Source of the DNA: Paracoccus shanxieyensis | GTDB taxonomy: Bacteria > Pseudomonadota > Alphaproteobacteria > Rhodobacterales > Rhodobacteraceae | Direction of reading: 5' to 3' | Length of the DNA stretch: 64,000 bases | NCBI RefSeq assembly: GCF_009711265.1 | Contig: NZ_WMII01000002.1 | Location: forward strand, 1 to 64,000 | In this document: one piece after another, positions 49,574 to 57,811 of the stretch | How the letters are laid out: each line of letters begins with the position of its first letter | Numbering within the stretch: position 1 is the first letter of the stretch | Position numbers and translations under genes: made by a program | Notes under the pieces: model-generated | What the model saw: only the letters and a program-made list of their open reading frames with translations | What the model was told of the DNA's origin: nothing | Databases searched by the model: none

Positions 49574-52144
49574 ATGCCTGTCGTCGTCGTCGAATCTCCT
49601 GCCAAGGCCAAGACGATCAACAAATATCTGGGCGACGACTATACGGTTCTGGCCAGTTTCGGGCATGTCCGTGATCTGCCGCCGAAGGATGGCAGCGTCG
49701 ACCCGGATGCGGATTTCGCCATGAAATGGGAAGTCGCGTCGGAGTCGAAAAAGCACGTCAAGGCGATCAAGGATGCGCTGGCATCCGATCCGAACCTGAT
49801 CCTTGCGACCGACCCCGATCGCGAGGGTGAGGCGATTTCCTGGCATCTGCTGGAGGCCTTGGCTCCGGCCCTGAAGAAGGGTGCCGAGGTCAGCCGCGTC
49901 ACCTTCAACGCGATCACCAAGACGGCCGTGACCGAGGCGATGGCAAATCCGCGCCAGATCGACCAGCCGCTGGTCGATGCCTATCTGGCGCGTCGGGCGC
50001 TGGATTATCTGGTGGGGTTCAACCTGTCGCCCGTGTTGTGGCGCAAGCTGCCGGGGGCGAAATCGGCGGGTCGGGTGCAGTCGGTCGCGCTGCGGGTGAT
50101 CGTCGACCGCGAGATGGAGATCGAGGCGTTCAAGGCGCGCGAATACTGGTCGGTTCATGCGAAGCTCGCGACGCCGCGCGGCGATCAGTATGACGCGACC
50201 CTGACCGTCTTTGGCGGCAAGAAGCTGGAGCGCTTCGATCTGGCGACGGAAAAGGATGCGATGCTGGCAGTGTCTGCCATTGCGTCGCGCGATCTGAAGG
50301 TGGCGAGCGTCACGGCAAAGCCCGCAAGCCGGAACCCATGGCCGCCCTTCATGACCTCGACCCTGCAGCAAGAGGCCAGCCGCAAGCTGGGTCTGGGCGC
50401 GCGCGCCTGCATGGGCTCGGCCCAGCGGCTGTATGAGGCGGGCTATATCACCTATATGCGGACCGACGGCATCGACATGGCGCCCGAGGCCGTGATGGCC
50501 GCGCGCGATGCCATCAAGAAGCGCTTTGGCGAGGAATATCTGCCGAAATCGCCGCGCATGTACAAGAACAAGGCCAAGAACGCGCAGGAAGCGCATGAAT
50601 GTATCCGCCCGACCGACATGATGCTGTCGCCCGACAAGCTGTCGGTCACCGACAAGGACCAGAAGGCGCTGTATGATCTGATCTGGAAGCGCACCATCGC
50701 CAGCCAGATGGAATCGGCGCGCATGGAGCGCACCACGGTCGAGATCGCCAGCGCCGACGGCGATGTCGGTCTGCGCGCCAATGGTCAGGTCATGCAGTTC
50801 GACGGTTTCCTGAAGGTCTATGATCAGGGCCGCGACGATGAGGAGGACGAGGACGGTCGCCGTCTGCCCCTGATCGAGCAGGGCGAGGCCGCATCCAAGC
50901 GTGGCGTCACCCCCGAGCAGCACTTCACGCAGGCGCCGCCGCGCTATACCGAGGCCACGCTGGTCAAGCGCATGGAAGAATTGGGAATCGGGCGCCCCTC
51001 GACCTATGCCAGCATCGTGACGACCATTCAGGACCGCGATTATGTCCGCAAGGAACAGTCGCGCCTGATCCCAGAAGACAAGGGGCGGCTGGTCACGATC
51101 TTTCTGCTGAAATATTTCCCGCGCTATGTCAGCTATGACTTCACCTCGAGCCTTGAGGGCGAGCTGGACGATATTTCCTCGGGCGAGCGGGCCTATCGCG
51201 AGGTGCTGCGCCGGTTCTGGAAAGACTTCACCGCGGCGCTGGAAGGCACCAGCGAGCTGCGCATCACCGAGGTGCTTGAGGCGATCGACGAGGCGCTGGC
51301 CCCGGCGCTTTACCCGCCGCGCGCCGATGGCAGCGATCCCCGCGAATGCCCGCTGTGCCACAAGGGCCGGCTGCATCTGAAAACCGCCCGCTCCGGCGGG
51401 GCCTTCGTCGGCTGCACGAATTATCCCGAATGCCGTTTCACCCGTCCCTTGGGCAACCCCGATGCCGAGGCGGTGGGCGACAGCGTGCTGGGCGTGGATA
51501 ATGGCGATGAGATCAGCCTGAAGAATGGCCGCTTCGGCCCCTATGTCCAGCGCGGAGAGGCCACGGCGGATGTGCCAAAGCCGCCGCGTGCCTCGGTGCC
51601 CAAGGGGTGGGAACTGGCCTCGGTCGATCTGGAAAAGGCGCTGGCGCTGCTTGCGCTGCCGCGAGAGATCGGGCCGCATCCCGAAGATGGCGTCGTCGTT
51701 GAGGCGGGGATCGGGCGATACGGCCCCTATGTGAAGCATGGCGCGAAATACGCAAACCTGCCGGATGTCGATGAGGTCTTCAGCATCGGCATGAACCGCG
51801 CGGTCGAGGTGCTGGCCAGCAAGCCCACCCGCGGCAGGGCGGCCCCCGCCGCGCCGCTGGCCGAACTGGGCGAACATCCCGATGGTGGCCCGGTGCAGGT
51901 GCTGAACGGGCGTTACGGACCCTATGTCAGATGGGGCAAGGTCAATGCGACCCTGCCACGCGATCTGGAACCGGGTGCGGTCACGCTGGAACGTGCGCTT
52001 GAACTGATCACCGAAAAAGCCGGCAAAGCGAAAAAGCCCGCTGCGAAGAAATCCGCAGCAAAAGCTGCGGAGAAAAAGCCTGCTGCGAAAAAGGCACCGG
52101 CAAAAAAGGCGCCTGCCAAGAAACCCGCCAAACCTCCGGCGTAA
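49574..52144 (+). CDS. topA: DNA topoisomerase I
   Basis: This 856-residue type IA topoisomerase relaxes negative supercoils. The Toprim domain opens with VVVESPAKAKTINKYLG and has ATDPDREGEAISWHL; the active-site Tyr294 lies in YITYMRTDG. After the core come one CPLC...GCTNYPEC zinc finger (about 595-625), two further GRYGPYV-type repeats with degenerate fingers, and a basic Lys/Ala/Pro tail of about 45 residues (PAAKKSAAKAAEKK), which aids DNA binding. Length and order are normal for alphaproteobacteria. Confidence 0.95.
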   Translation: MPVVVVESPAKAKTINKYLGDDYTVLASFGHVRDLPPKDGSVDPDADFAMKWEVASESKKHVKAIKDALASDPNLILATDPDREGEAISWHLLEALAPALKKGAEVSRVTFNAITKTAVTEAMANPRQIDQPLVDAYLARRALDYLVGFNLSPVLWRKLPGAKSAGRVQSVALRVIVDREMEIEAFKAREYWSVHAKLATPRGDQYDATLTVFGGKKLERFDLATEKDAMLAVSAIASRDLKVASVTAKPASRNPWPPFMTSTLQQEASRKLGLGARACMGSAQRLYEAGYITYMRTDGIDMAPEAVMAARDAIKKRFGEEYLPKSPRMYKNKAKNAQEAHECIRPTDMMLSPDKLSVTDKDQKALYDLIWKRTIASQMESARMERTTVEIASADGDVGLRANGQVMQFDGFLKVYDQGRDDEEDEDGRRLPLIEQGEAASKRGVTPEQHFTQAPPRYTEATLVKRMEELGIGRPSTYASIVTTIQDRDYVRKEQSRLIPEDKGRLVTIFLLKYFPRYVSYDFTSSLEGELDDISSGERAYREVLRRFWKDFTAALEGTSELRITEVLEAIDEALAPALYPPRADGSDPRECPLCHKGRLHLKTARSGGAFVGCTNYPECRFTRPLGNPDAEAVGDSVLGVDNGDEISLKNGRFGPYVQRGEATADVPKPPRASVPKGWELASVDLEKALALLALPREIGPHPEDGVVVEAGIGRYGPYVKHGAKYANLPDVDEVFSIGMNRAVEVLASKPTRGRAAPAAPLAELGEHPDGGPVQVLNGRYGPYVRWGKVNATLPRDLEPGAVTLERALELITEKAGKAKKPAAKKSAAKAAEKKPAAKKAPAKKAPAKKPAKPPA

Positions 52145-52167
52145 CTCCCGGCCCGGATGTTCATTTT

Positions 52168-52220
52168 GGGTATTTGGAAAACAAGGAGAGCTATCAGGCT
52201 TCCTTGTTTTTCAAATACCC
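52168..52220. terminator. long hairpin of two opposed GRGTATTT boxes
   Basis: Arms at 52168-52187 and 52201-52220 pair over 20 bases with one mismatch and a 13-base loop. Each arm is itself a copy of the GRGTATTT...ACAAGG box, in opposite orientation. It follows topA by 24 bp and should end its transcript on the way to the ggt gene. The rest of 52145-52320 shows no gene. Confidence 0.75.
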
Positions 52221-52320
52221 ATTTGACGACATCGCCACCCGCGCAGCGTTTCCCAACTCGCGCGTTTTGACCTTGGCGGACAGCCTGCTAGGCTAAGCTG
52301 GTCCAAGCGGAGGTATCGGC

Positions 52321-54057
52321 ATGTCAGTCCTGCGGTTTTCTGGGGTATTCACTATCGGTATCGGCATCGCGCTGGCCGGACAGGCTGGGGCGCAGGATGC
52401 GGCCGCGTTCTTTTCCAATATGGATCGCATCCATCCGGTCTGGGCGCAGAACGGCATGGTGTCGGCGCAAGAGCGTGTCGCCGCCGGGGTCGGGCGCGAT
52501 ATTCTGGCGCGGGGTGGCAATGCTGTCGATGCTGGCGTCGCGGTGGCGTTCGCTTTGGCGGTGACCTTGCCGCGGGCCGGCAATATCGGTGGGGGCGGTT
52601 TCATGCTGGTTCATGACGCCGCAAGCGGTCAGACGCAGGCCATTGATTATCGCGAGATGGCGCCTGCCGGTGCATCCCGGGACATGTTCCTGAATGCCCA
52701 AGGCGAGGCCGACAGCGAGAAGTCCTTGCGCAGCGGTGCGGCTTCGGGTGTGCCGGGGACGGTGGCCGGGATGCGCATGGCGCTGGAACGTCATGGCAGC
52801 ATGGATTGGGCCGAGGTCATCGCCCCCGCGATCCGTCTGGCCAGCGAGGGCATCACCGTCACGCCGGAGCTTGCCGACAGCATCGAGGCCTCGCGCGAGG
52901 AGCTTTCGGCTCATCCGGCCAGCGCGGCCATCTTCTTCAAGCCCGACGGCAGTGGCTGGCAGCCGGGCGAGGTGCTGGTACAGGCCGATCTGGCCCGGAC
53001 GCTGCGGGCGGTGGCCGAGCAGGGTCCGGACGGGTTTTACAAGGGCCCCGTCGCCGAAGGCATCGCCAGGGCCGTGCAGGCTGCCGGCGGTCCGATGACG
53101 GTCGAGGATCTGGCTGCCTACAAGCCGGTGCTGCGCGATCCGGTGCGGGGCAGCTATCGCGGCTATGACATCGTGTCGATGCCGCCGCCATCCTCGGGCG
53201 GGGTGCATCTGATCCAGATCCTGAACATTCTGGAGGGCTATCCGATCGGGGCTTTGGGCCATAACAGCGCCGAGACCATCCATCTGATGGCCGAGGCGAT
53301 GAAGCTGGCCTATGCCGACCGGTCTGAATATCTGGGCGATCCGGATTTTGTCGATGTGCCGGTCGCGGCGCTGACCAGCAAGGATTATGCCGCCAGTCTG
53401 CGCGCAAAGATCCAAAGCGGGTTTGCCATGCCCTCGGACATGATCGGGCCGGGCGATCCGGGGCCTTACGAATCCGATCAGACCACGCATTTCTCGATCA
53501 TCGACAAGGACGGCAACGCGGTTTCCAACACTTATACGATCAATCTGGACTATGGCTCGGGTCTGGTCGCCGAGGGCACGGGCGTGCTGATGAACAATGA
53601 GATGGACGATTTCTCGGCCAAGCCCGGCGTGCCCAACGCCTTCGGGCTGATCGGCGGCGAGGCGAATGCGGTGGCGGCGGGCAAGCGGCCGCTGTCTTCG
53701 ATGACGCCGACGCTGGTCTTGAAGGACGGCAAGGTCTGGCTGGCGACGGGTTCGCCCGGCGGTGCGCGGATCATCACCACGGTGCTGCAGGTGGTCATGA
53801 ACATGATCGACCATGGCATGAATGTGGCCGAGGCCTCGACCGCGCCGCGCATCCATCACCAGTGGCTGCCCGACGAGTTGCGCATCGAAGAGGGCATCAG
53901 CGTCGATACCCTGCGGTTGCTGGCCGCCAAGGGGCATGTCATCCGCGAACAGCCCACGATGGGCTCGACCCAATCGATCATGCGCGACGGGCAAAGCGGT
54001 GCGCTGCTGGGGGCCTCGGACCCGCGCAGGCCGGATGCGGCCACGGTTGGGTTCTGA
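52321..54057 (+). CDS. ggt: gamma-glutamyltransferase
   Basis: This 578-residue Ntn hydrolase transfers or hydrolyses the gamma-glutamyl group of glutathione in the periplasm. A signal peptide ends at AGQAGA (about 24). The autoprocessing site and nucleophile Thr388 are in DQTTHFSIID, the start of the small subunit. GNAVDAGVAVAFALAVT, GNIGGGGFMLVH and the late LSSMTPTLVL with SPGGARIIT are conserved. The ATG at 52321 has GGAGG upstream. Released cysteinyl-glycine could supply sulfur, though a link to the nearby cys operon is speculative. Confidence 0.94.
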   Translation: MSVLRFSGVFTIGIGIALAGQAGAQDAAAFFSNMDRIHPVWAQNGMVSAQERVAAGVGRDILARGGNAVDAGVAVAFALAVTLPRAGNIGGGGFMLVHDAASGQTQAIDYREMAPAGASRDMFLNAQGEADSEKSLRSGAASGVPGTVAGMRMALERHGSMDWAEVIAPAIRLASEGITVTPELADSIEASREELSAHPASAAIFFKPDGSGWQPGEVLVQADLARTLRAVAEQGPDGFYKGPVAEGIARAVQAAGGPMTVEDLAAYKPVLRDPVRGSYRGYDIVSMPPPSSGGVHLIQILNILEGYPIGALGHNSAETIHLMAEAMKLAYADRSEYLGDPDFVDVPVAALTSKDYAASLRAKIQSGFAMPSDMIGPGDPGPYESDQTTHFSIIDKDGNAVSNTYTINLDYGSGLVAEGTGVLMNNEMDDFSAKPGVPNAFGLIGGEANAVAAGKRPLSSMTPTLVLKDGKVWLATGSPGGARIITTVLQVVMNMIDHGMNVAEASTAPRIHHQWLPDELRIEEGISVDTLRLLAAKGHVIREQPTMGSTQSIMRDGQSGALLGASDPRRPDAATVGF

Positions 54058-54112
54058 TTGACAGGGCTTCGCCGCACCTGCACAAAATCCTTGAGGAAGT
54101 CCGGAGGATCGA

Positions 54113-54817
54113 ATGAAGAAACTTTACCCGAGCGCGGATGCCGCGCTTGCCGATGTGTTGCAGGATGGGTTGCTGATTGCAGCCGGTGGCTTTGGTCTGT
54201 GCGGCATTCCGGAACTGGCCATCGAGGCGATCCGCAAGTCCGGCGTCAAGGATCTGACCGTGGCTAGCAACAATGCCGGTGTCGATCATTTCGGTCTGGG
54301 CGTCCTGCTGGACAGCCGCCAGATCCGCAAGATGATCAGCAGCTATGTCGGTGAAAACGCCGAATTCATGCGGCAATATCTGGCGGGCGAGCTGGAACTG
54401 GAATTCAATCCTCAGGGCACCTTGGCCGAACGGATGCGCGCGGGCGGTGCGGGCATTCCGGGATTCTACACCAAGACCGGCGTCGGCACGGTGATCGCCG
54501 AGGGCAAGGAGCATAAGGATTTCGACGGCGAGACCTATATCCTTGAGCGCGGCATCGTCGCCGATATCGCCATCGTCAAGGGCTGGAAGGCCGACGAATC
54601 CGGCAATGTGATCTTTCGCAAGACGGCGCGCAATTTCAACGTGCCTGCGGCGAAATGCGGCCGGATCTGTGTCTGCGAGGTCGAGGAGATCGTGCCCACG
54701 GGCAGCCTTGATCCCGATGCCATCCATCTGCCGGGCATCTATGTCCACCGTCTGGTGCAGGGCGCGCATGAAAAGCGCATCGAACAGCGCACCACGCGCA
54801 AGAAGGAGGCCGTGTGA
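54113..54817 (+). CDS. 3-oxoacid CoA-transferase subunit A
   Basis: This 234-residue alpha subunit of a class I CoA-transferase (SCOT/acetoacetyl-CoA type) has [18 protein letters not shown], the CoA-binding glycine loop, and [23 protein letters not shown], which fits the succinyl-CoA:3-ketoacid subgroup. Its TGA overlaps the start of subunit B by one base (TGATG), so the two are made in step. It activates acetoacetate with succinyl-CoA, in ketone body or PHB-derived acetoacetate use. Confidence 0.92.
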   Translation: MKKLYPSADAALADVLQDGLLIAAGGFGLCGIPELAIEAIRKSGVKDLTVASNNAGVDHFGLGVLLDSRQIRKMISSYVGENAEFMRQYLAGELELEFNPQGTLAERMRAGGAGIPGFYTKTGVGTVIAEGKEHKDFDGETYILERGIVADIAIVKGWKADESGNVIFRKTARNFNVPAAKCGRICVCEVEEIVPTGSLDPDAIHLPGIYVHRLVQGAHEKRIEQRTTRKKEAV

Positions 54818-55461
54818 TGGCCGATCAGATCAAGGGCTGGGACCGCAACCAGATGGCGGCGCGCGCCGCGCAGGAATTGCAGGACGGCTGGTATGTGAAT
54901 CTGGGCATCGGCATTCCGACGCTGGTGGCCAACTATATCCCCGAGGGCATCGAGGTCACGCTGCAATCGGAAAACGGCATGTTGGGGATCGGCCCCTTTC
55001 CCATCGAGGGCGAGGAGGATGCCGATCTGATCAATGCCGGCAAGCAGACCGTGACGGCGCTGCCGCAGACCTCGTTCTTTGACAGCTCGGAAAGCTTTGC
55101 CATGATCCGTGGCGGCAAGATCGCCATGGCGATCCTTGGCGCGATGGAGGTTGCCGAAAACGGCGATCTGGCGAACTGGATGATCCCCGGCAAGCTGGTC
55201 AAGGGCATGGGCGGCGCGATGGATCTGGTTGCGGGCGTCAAGCGTGTGGTGGTGGTCATGGACCACACCAACAAGGCCGGTGAATCCAAGGTGCTGAAAT
55301 CCTGCACGCTGCCTTTGACCGGCCAGTCGGTCGTCAATCGCATCGTCACCAATCTGGGCGTGCTGGATGTGGTGCCGGGCGGGCTGAAGATCGTCGAGAC
55401 CGCCCATGGCGTTACCGAGGACGAGCTGCGCGCCGCGACCGAGGCCACCATCGTCGGTTGA
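54817..55461 (+). CDS. 3-oxoacid CoA-transferase subunit B
   Basis: This 214-residue beta subunit carries the catalytic Glu52 in QSENGMLG, preceded by [15 protein letters not shown]. The ATG at 54817 is preferred to a GTG three bases earlier because AAGGAGG then lies 7 bases away. It forms a heterodimer with subunit A. A GC hairpin (55483-55499) follows the stop. Confidence 0.93.
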   Translation: MADQIKGWDRNQMAARAAQELQDGWYVNLGIGIPTLVANYIPEGIEVTLQSENGMLGIGPFPIEGEEDADLINAGKQTVTALPQTSFFDSSESFAMIRGGKIAMAILGAMEVAENGDLANWMIPGKLVKGMGGAMDLVAGVKRVVVVMDHTNKAGESKVLKSCTLPLTGQSVVNRIVTNLGVLDVVPGGLKIVETAHGVTEDELRAATEATIVG

Positions 55462-55482
55462 GCTTTCGGCATCCACGCATTA

Positions 55483-55551
55483 GGGGGCTGTCTGCCCCCT
55501 CTTGCGGCTTTGCCGCAATTCACCCCCGAGAGTATTTGGAAAACGGAGAAA
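55483..55551 (+). terminator. double hairpin plus GRGTATTT box, copy 5
   Basis: GGGGGC/GCCCCC (55483-55488 and 55494-55499) and TTGCGGC/GCCGCAA (55502-55508 and 55512-55518) form two consecutive stems, followed by the box GAGTATTTGGAAAACGGAG at 55530. The last bases of the box (GGAGA) serve as the ribosome-binding site of the next gene. This is the fullest form of the element in the window. Confidence 0.65.
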
Positions 55552-55555
55552 CGCT

Positions 55556-56134
55556 TTGGAGCCGGACCGGATCGCCCAGCTTTTCACCCGTGACGGCCGG
55601 TATCTGTGCGCGCGCTGGGGGCGGCCTGTCGCCCCGGTGATCTTTGGGCTGGCCGATGAGACGCTGGATATCTTTCGCGACGTGACCCGCGCGGCCCTGG
55701 CCCATGCCCGTCATCCCATCGCCGAGACCGATCCCGAGATGGGCGCGAACATGATGAGCTTTTTCCTGCGCGACTGGGACGAGTTGGCCAGCGTGCCGGA
55801 TCTGGCCGAACTGACCGGGCAGCCCGATCTGCCCGCGCGTCTGGCCGGTCATGGTGCAAGCCAGTATCGCATCTTTCGGTTTGACGCCGATGGCGGCATC
55901 CGCGCCTGCATGACATTCGTCAATATGGGCGGCGTGCTGGCGGATGCCCATCCCGCGCATCTGGCCGAAGGGCTGGTCATGCGGGCCATGCTGACATTCG
56001 CGCAGGATGTGCCGCCTTCGGCCGAGCTGGCGGCGCTGATCCGCGCGGCCTATGATCCGGTGATGCCGGTCGTAGGCACCGACCCCTCGCACGCGCTGCG
56101 GCTTTCGGCGCGTATGGCGGCGGGGGCTGTGTGA
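55556..56134 (+). CDS. unidentified protein upstream of the Tol-Pal operon
   Basis: This 192-residue soluble protein is of unknown function. The best start is TTG at 55556 (LEPDRIAQLFTRDGRY), which has GGAGA 7 bases upstream; the frame further 5' runs through the hairpin element and is not coding. Segments FLRDWDELASVPDL and a later TFVNMGGVLADAHPAH are hydrophilic and contain no motif I know. Its TGA overlaps the ybgC ATG (TGATG), so it is translated together with the Tol operon. Confidence 0.7.
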   Translation: MEPDRIAQLFTRDGRYLCARWGRPVAPVIFGLADETLDIFRDVTRAALAHARHPIAETDPEMGANMMSFFLRDWDELASVPDLAELTGQPDLPARLAGHGASQYRIFRFDADGGIRACMTFVNMGGVLADAHPAHLAEGLVMRAMLTFAQDVPPSAELAALIRAAYDPVMPVVGTDPSHALRLSARMAAGAV

Positions 56135-56541
56135 TGCATCGGTTTCCCATTCGCGTCTATTACGAGGATACCGATCTGGCCGGGATCGTCTATTACGCGA
56201 ATTATCTGAAATTCACCGAACGCGCCCGCAGCGAATGGCTGCGCGATCTGGGCGTCGATCAGCTGGCGATGAAGCGCGATGCGGGCGTGGTCTTTGTCGT
56301 GCGCCGGATCGAGGCGGATTATCTGGCTCCGGCGCAGTTCGACGATCTTTTGCAGATCGAATCGCGCCTGCACGAGATCGGGCAGGCCCGCATCACCATG
56401 TGCCAGAAAGTGCTGCGCGAGGGGCGGGTGCTGTTTTCCTTGGTGGTGACGCTGGTCTGCATGTCGGCGCGCGGTCGGCCCGTGCGCCTGCCTGCCGAGC
56501 TGATCCAGCGCATGGCCCCGGCGTCACCAGGTTGCATCTGA
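56134..56541 (+). CDS. ybgC: YbgC family acyl-CoA thioesterase
   Basis: This 135-residue hotdog-fold thioesterase is the usual first gene of tol-pal clusters. The active-site pattern YYEDTDLAGIVYYANYLKFTERARSEWL contains the catalytic Asp and Tyr, given here in part as DTDLAGIVYYANY. A GTG at 56131 is an alternative start. It probably hydrolyses acyl-CoA or acyl-ACP near the membrane; its link to Tol-Pal is not fully explained. Confidence 0.92.
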   Translation: MHRFPIRVYYEDTDLAGIVYYANYLKFTERARSEWLRDLGVDQLAMKRDAGVVFVVRRIEADYLAPAQFDDLLQIESRLHEIGQARITMCQKVLREGRVLFSLVVTLVCMSARGRPVRLPAELIQRMAPASPGCI

Positions 56542-56640
56542 CGCAGAATTGACACGCGGATGGCTTTGTCCCTGCGCGTCATTCTGCTAATCGGCGAAGC
56601 AGAAGCCGCAGTCCAGCGGCCATAGCACAGGCCTTTTTCG

Positions 56641-57336
56641 ATGGAACAACTTGCGGGTGCCGGGCAGCCGGTCGATTTTTCAGTTCTGGCGCTGTTCGTG
56701 CGCGCATCGCTGACCGTCCAGATCGTCATGGTGATCCTGCTGGCGGCCTCGTTCTGGGGCTGGGCGATCATCATCCAGAAGATCATCACCTTCCGTGCCG
56801 CCAAGGCCGAGGCGAACCGCTTTGACCGCGCCTTCTGGTCGGGCCAGCCGCTGGATGATCTGTTCGACCGCATCGGCGACAATCCCAAGGGCGCCTCGGA
56901 GCGGATCTTTTCGGCGGGCATGACCGAATGGCGGCGCAGCCACCGCGATGATGGCGGGCTGATTGCGGGGGCGACCTCGCGCATCGACCGGGCGATGAAT
57001 GTCGCGATCAACCGCGAAAGCGACCGGCTGAACAGCGGGTTGTCGTTTCTGGCGACCGTCGGGTCGACCGCGCCCTTCATCGGGCTGTTCGGCACGGTCT
57101 GGGGCATCAAGATCGCCTTCGAGGATATCGCGATTTCGCAAAACACCTCATTGGCGGTCGTGGCACCGGGCATTGCCGAGGCGCTGGTGGCCACCGCGCT
57201 GGGTCTGTTGGCGGCTATCCCGGCAGTCATCCTGTACAACAAGCTTTCGGGCGATTCCGACCGGCTGGTCGGCAATTACGAAAGCTTTGCCGATGAGTTT
57301 TCGACCATCCTGTCGCGTCAACTGGACGACGAATAA
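56641..57336 (+). CDS. tolQ: Tol-Pal system proton channel subunit TolQ
   Basis: This 231-residue inner-membrane MotA/ExbB-type protein has three membrane helices (about 20-45, 130-155 and 170-195). The conserved blocks LATVGSTAPFIGLFGTVWGI and APGIAEALVATALGLLAAIPAV hold the helices that surround TolR. It uses proton flow with TolR to energise TolA. The stop codon is followed directly by the tolR ATG. Confidence 0.95.
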   Translation: MEQLAGAGQPVDFSVLALFVRASLTVQIVMVILLAASFWGWAIIIQKIITFRAAKAEANRFDRAFWSGQPLDDLFDRIGDNPKGASERIFSAGMTEWRRSHRDDGGLIAGATSRIDRAMNVAINRESDRLNSGLSFLATVGSTAPFIGLFGTVWGIKIAFEDIAISQNTSLAVVAPGIAEALVATALGLLAAIPAVILYNKLSGDSDRLVGNYESFADEFSTILSRQLDDE

Positions 57337-57807
57337 ATGGGTAGCGGGGTCGTGAAAAAGGCCGGTCGGGGCGGCAGGGGGCGCAAAAAGTCCCAGCCCA
57401 TGGCCGAAATCAACGTCACGCCCTTCGTGGACGTGATGCTGGTGCTGTTGATCATCTTCATGGTGTCGGCGCCGCTGCTGACAGTTGGCGTGCCGCTGGA
57501 GCTGCCAAGGACCGCCGCGCAGTCCGTTCCGTCCGAGACCGAAGAGCCGCTGGCCGTGTCGGTGACGCCGGAAGGTCCGATCATGGTGATGAACAGCGAA
57601 GTGCCCGAGGATGAGCTGGTCACGCGCCTGCGCGCCGTGGCTGCCGAACGCCAGAGCGACAAGATCTATCTGCGCGCCGATGGCTCGATCCCCTATGCGC
57701 GGATCATGGAAGTGATGGGCGCGCTGAATGCGGCAGGCTTCAGCAATATCGTGCTGGTGACCGATGCGGGTGGTCCCCGCATGGACGCCGCGCTGTCGGA
57801 AGGCTGA
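57337..57807 (+). CDS. tolR: Tol-Pal system protein TolR
   Basis: This 156-residue ExbD/TolR protein has one N-terminal membrane helix, in which FVDVMLVLLIIFMVSAPLL carries the proton-conducting Asp, and a periplasmic domain (about 60-150). INVTPFVDVMLVLL is the family signature. It couples TolQ to TolA. Confidence 0.95.
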   Translation: MGSGVVKKAGRGGRGRKKSQPMAEINVTPFVDVMLVLLIIFMVSAPLLTVGVPLELPRTAAQSVPSETEEPLAVSVTPEGPIMVMNSEVPEDELVTRLRAVAAERQSDKIYLRADGSIPYARIMEVMGALNAAGFSNIVLVTDAGGPRMDAALSEG

Positions 57808-57811
57808 CGCG

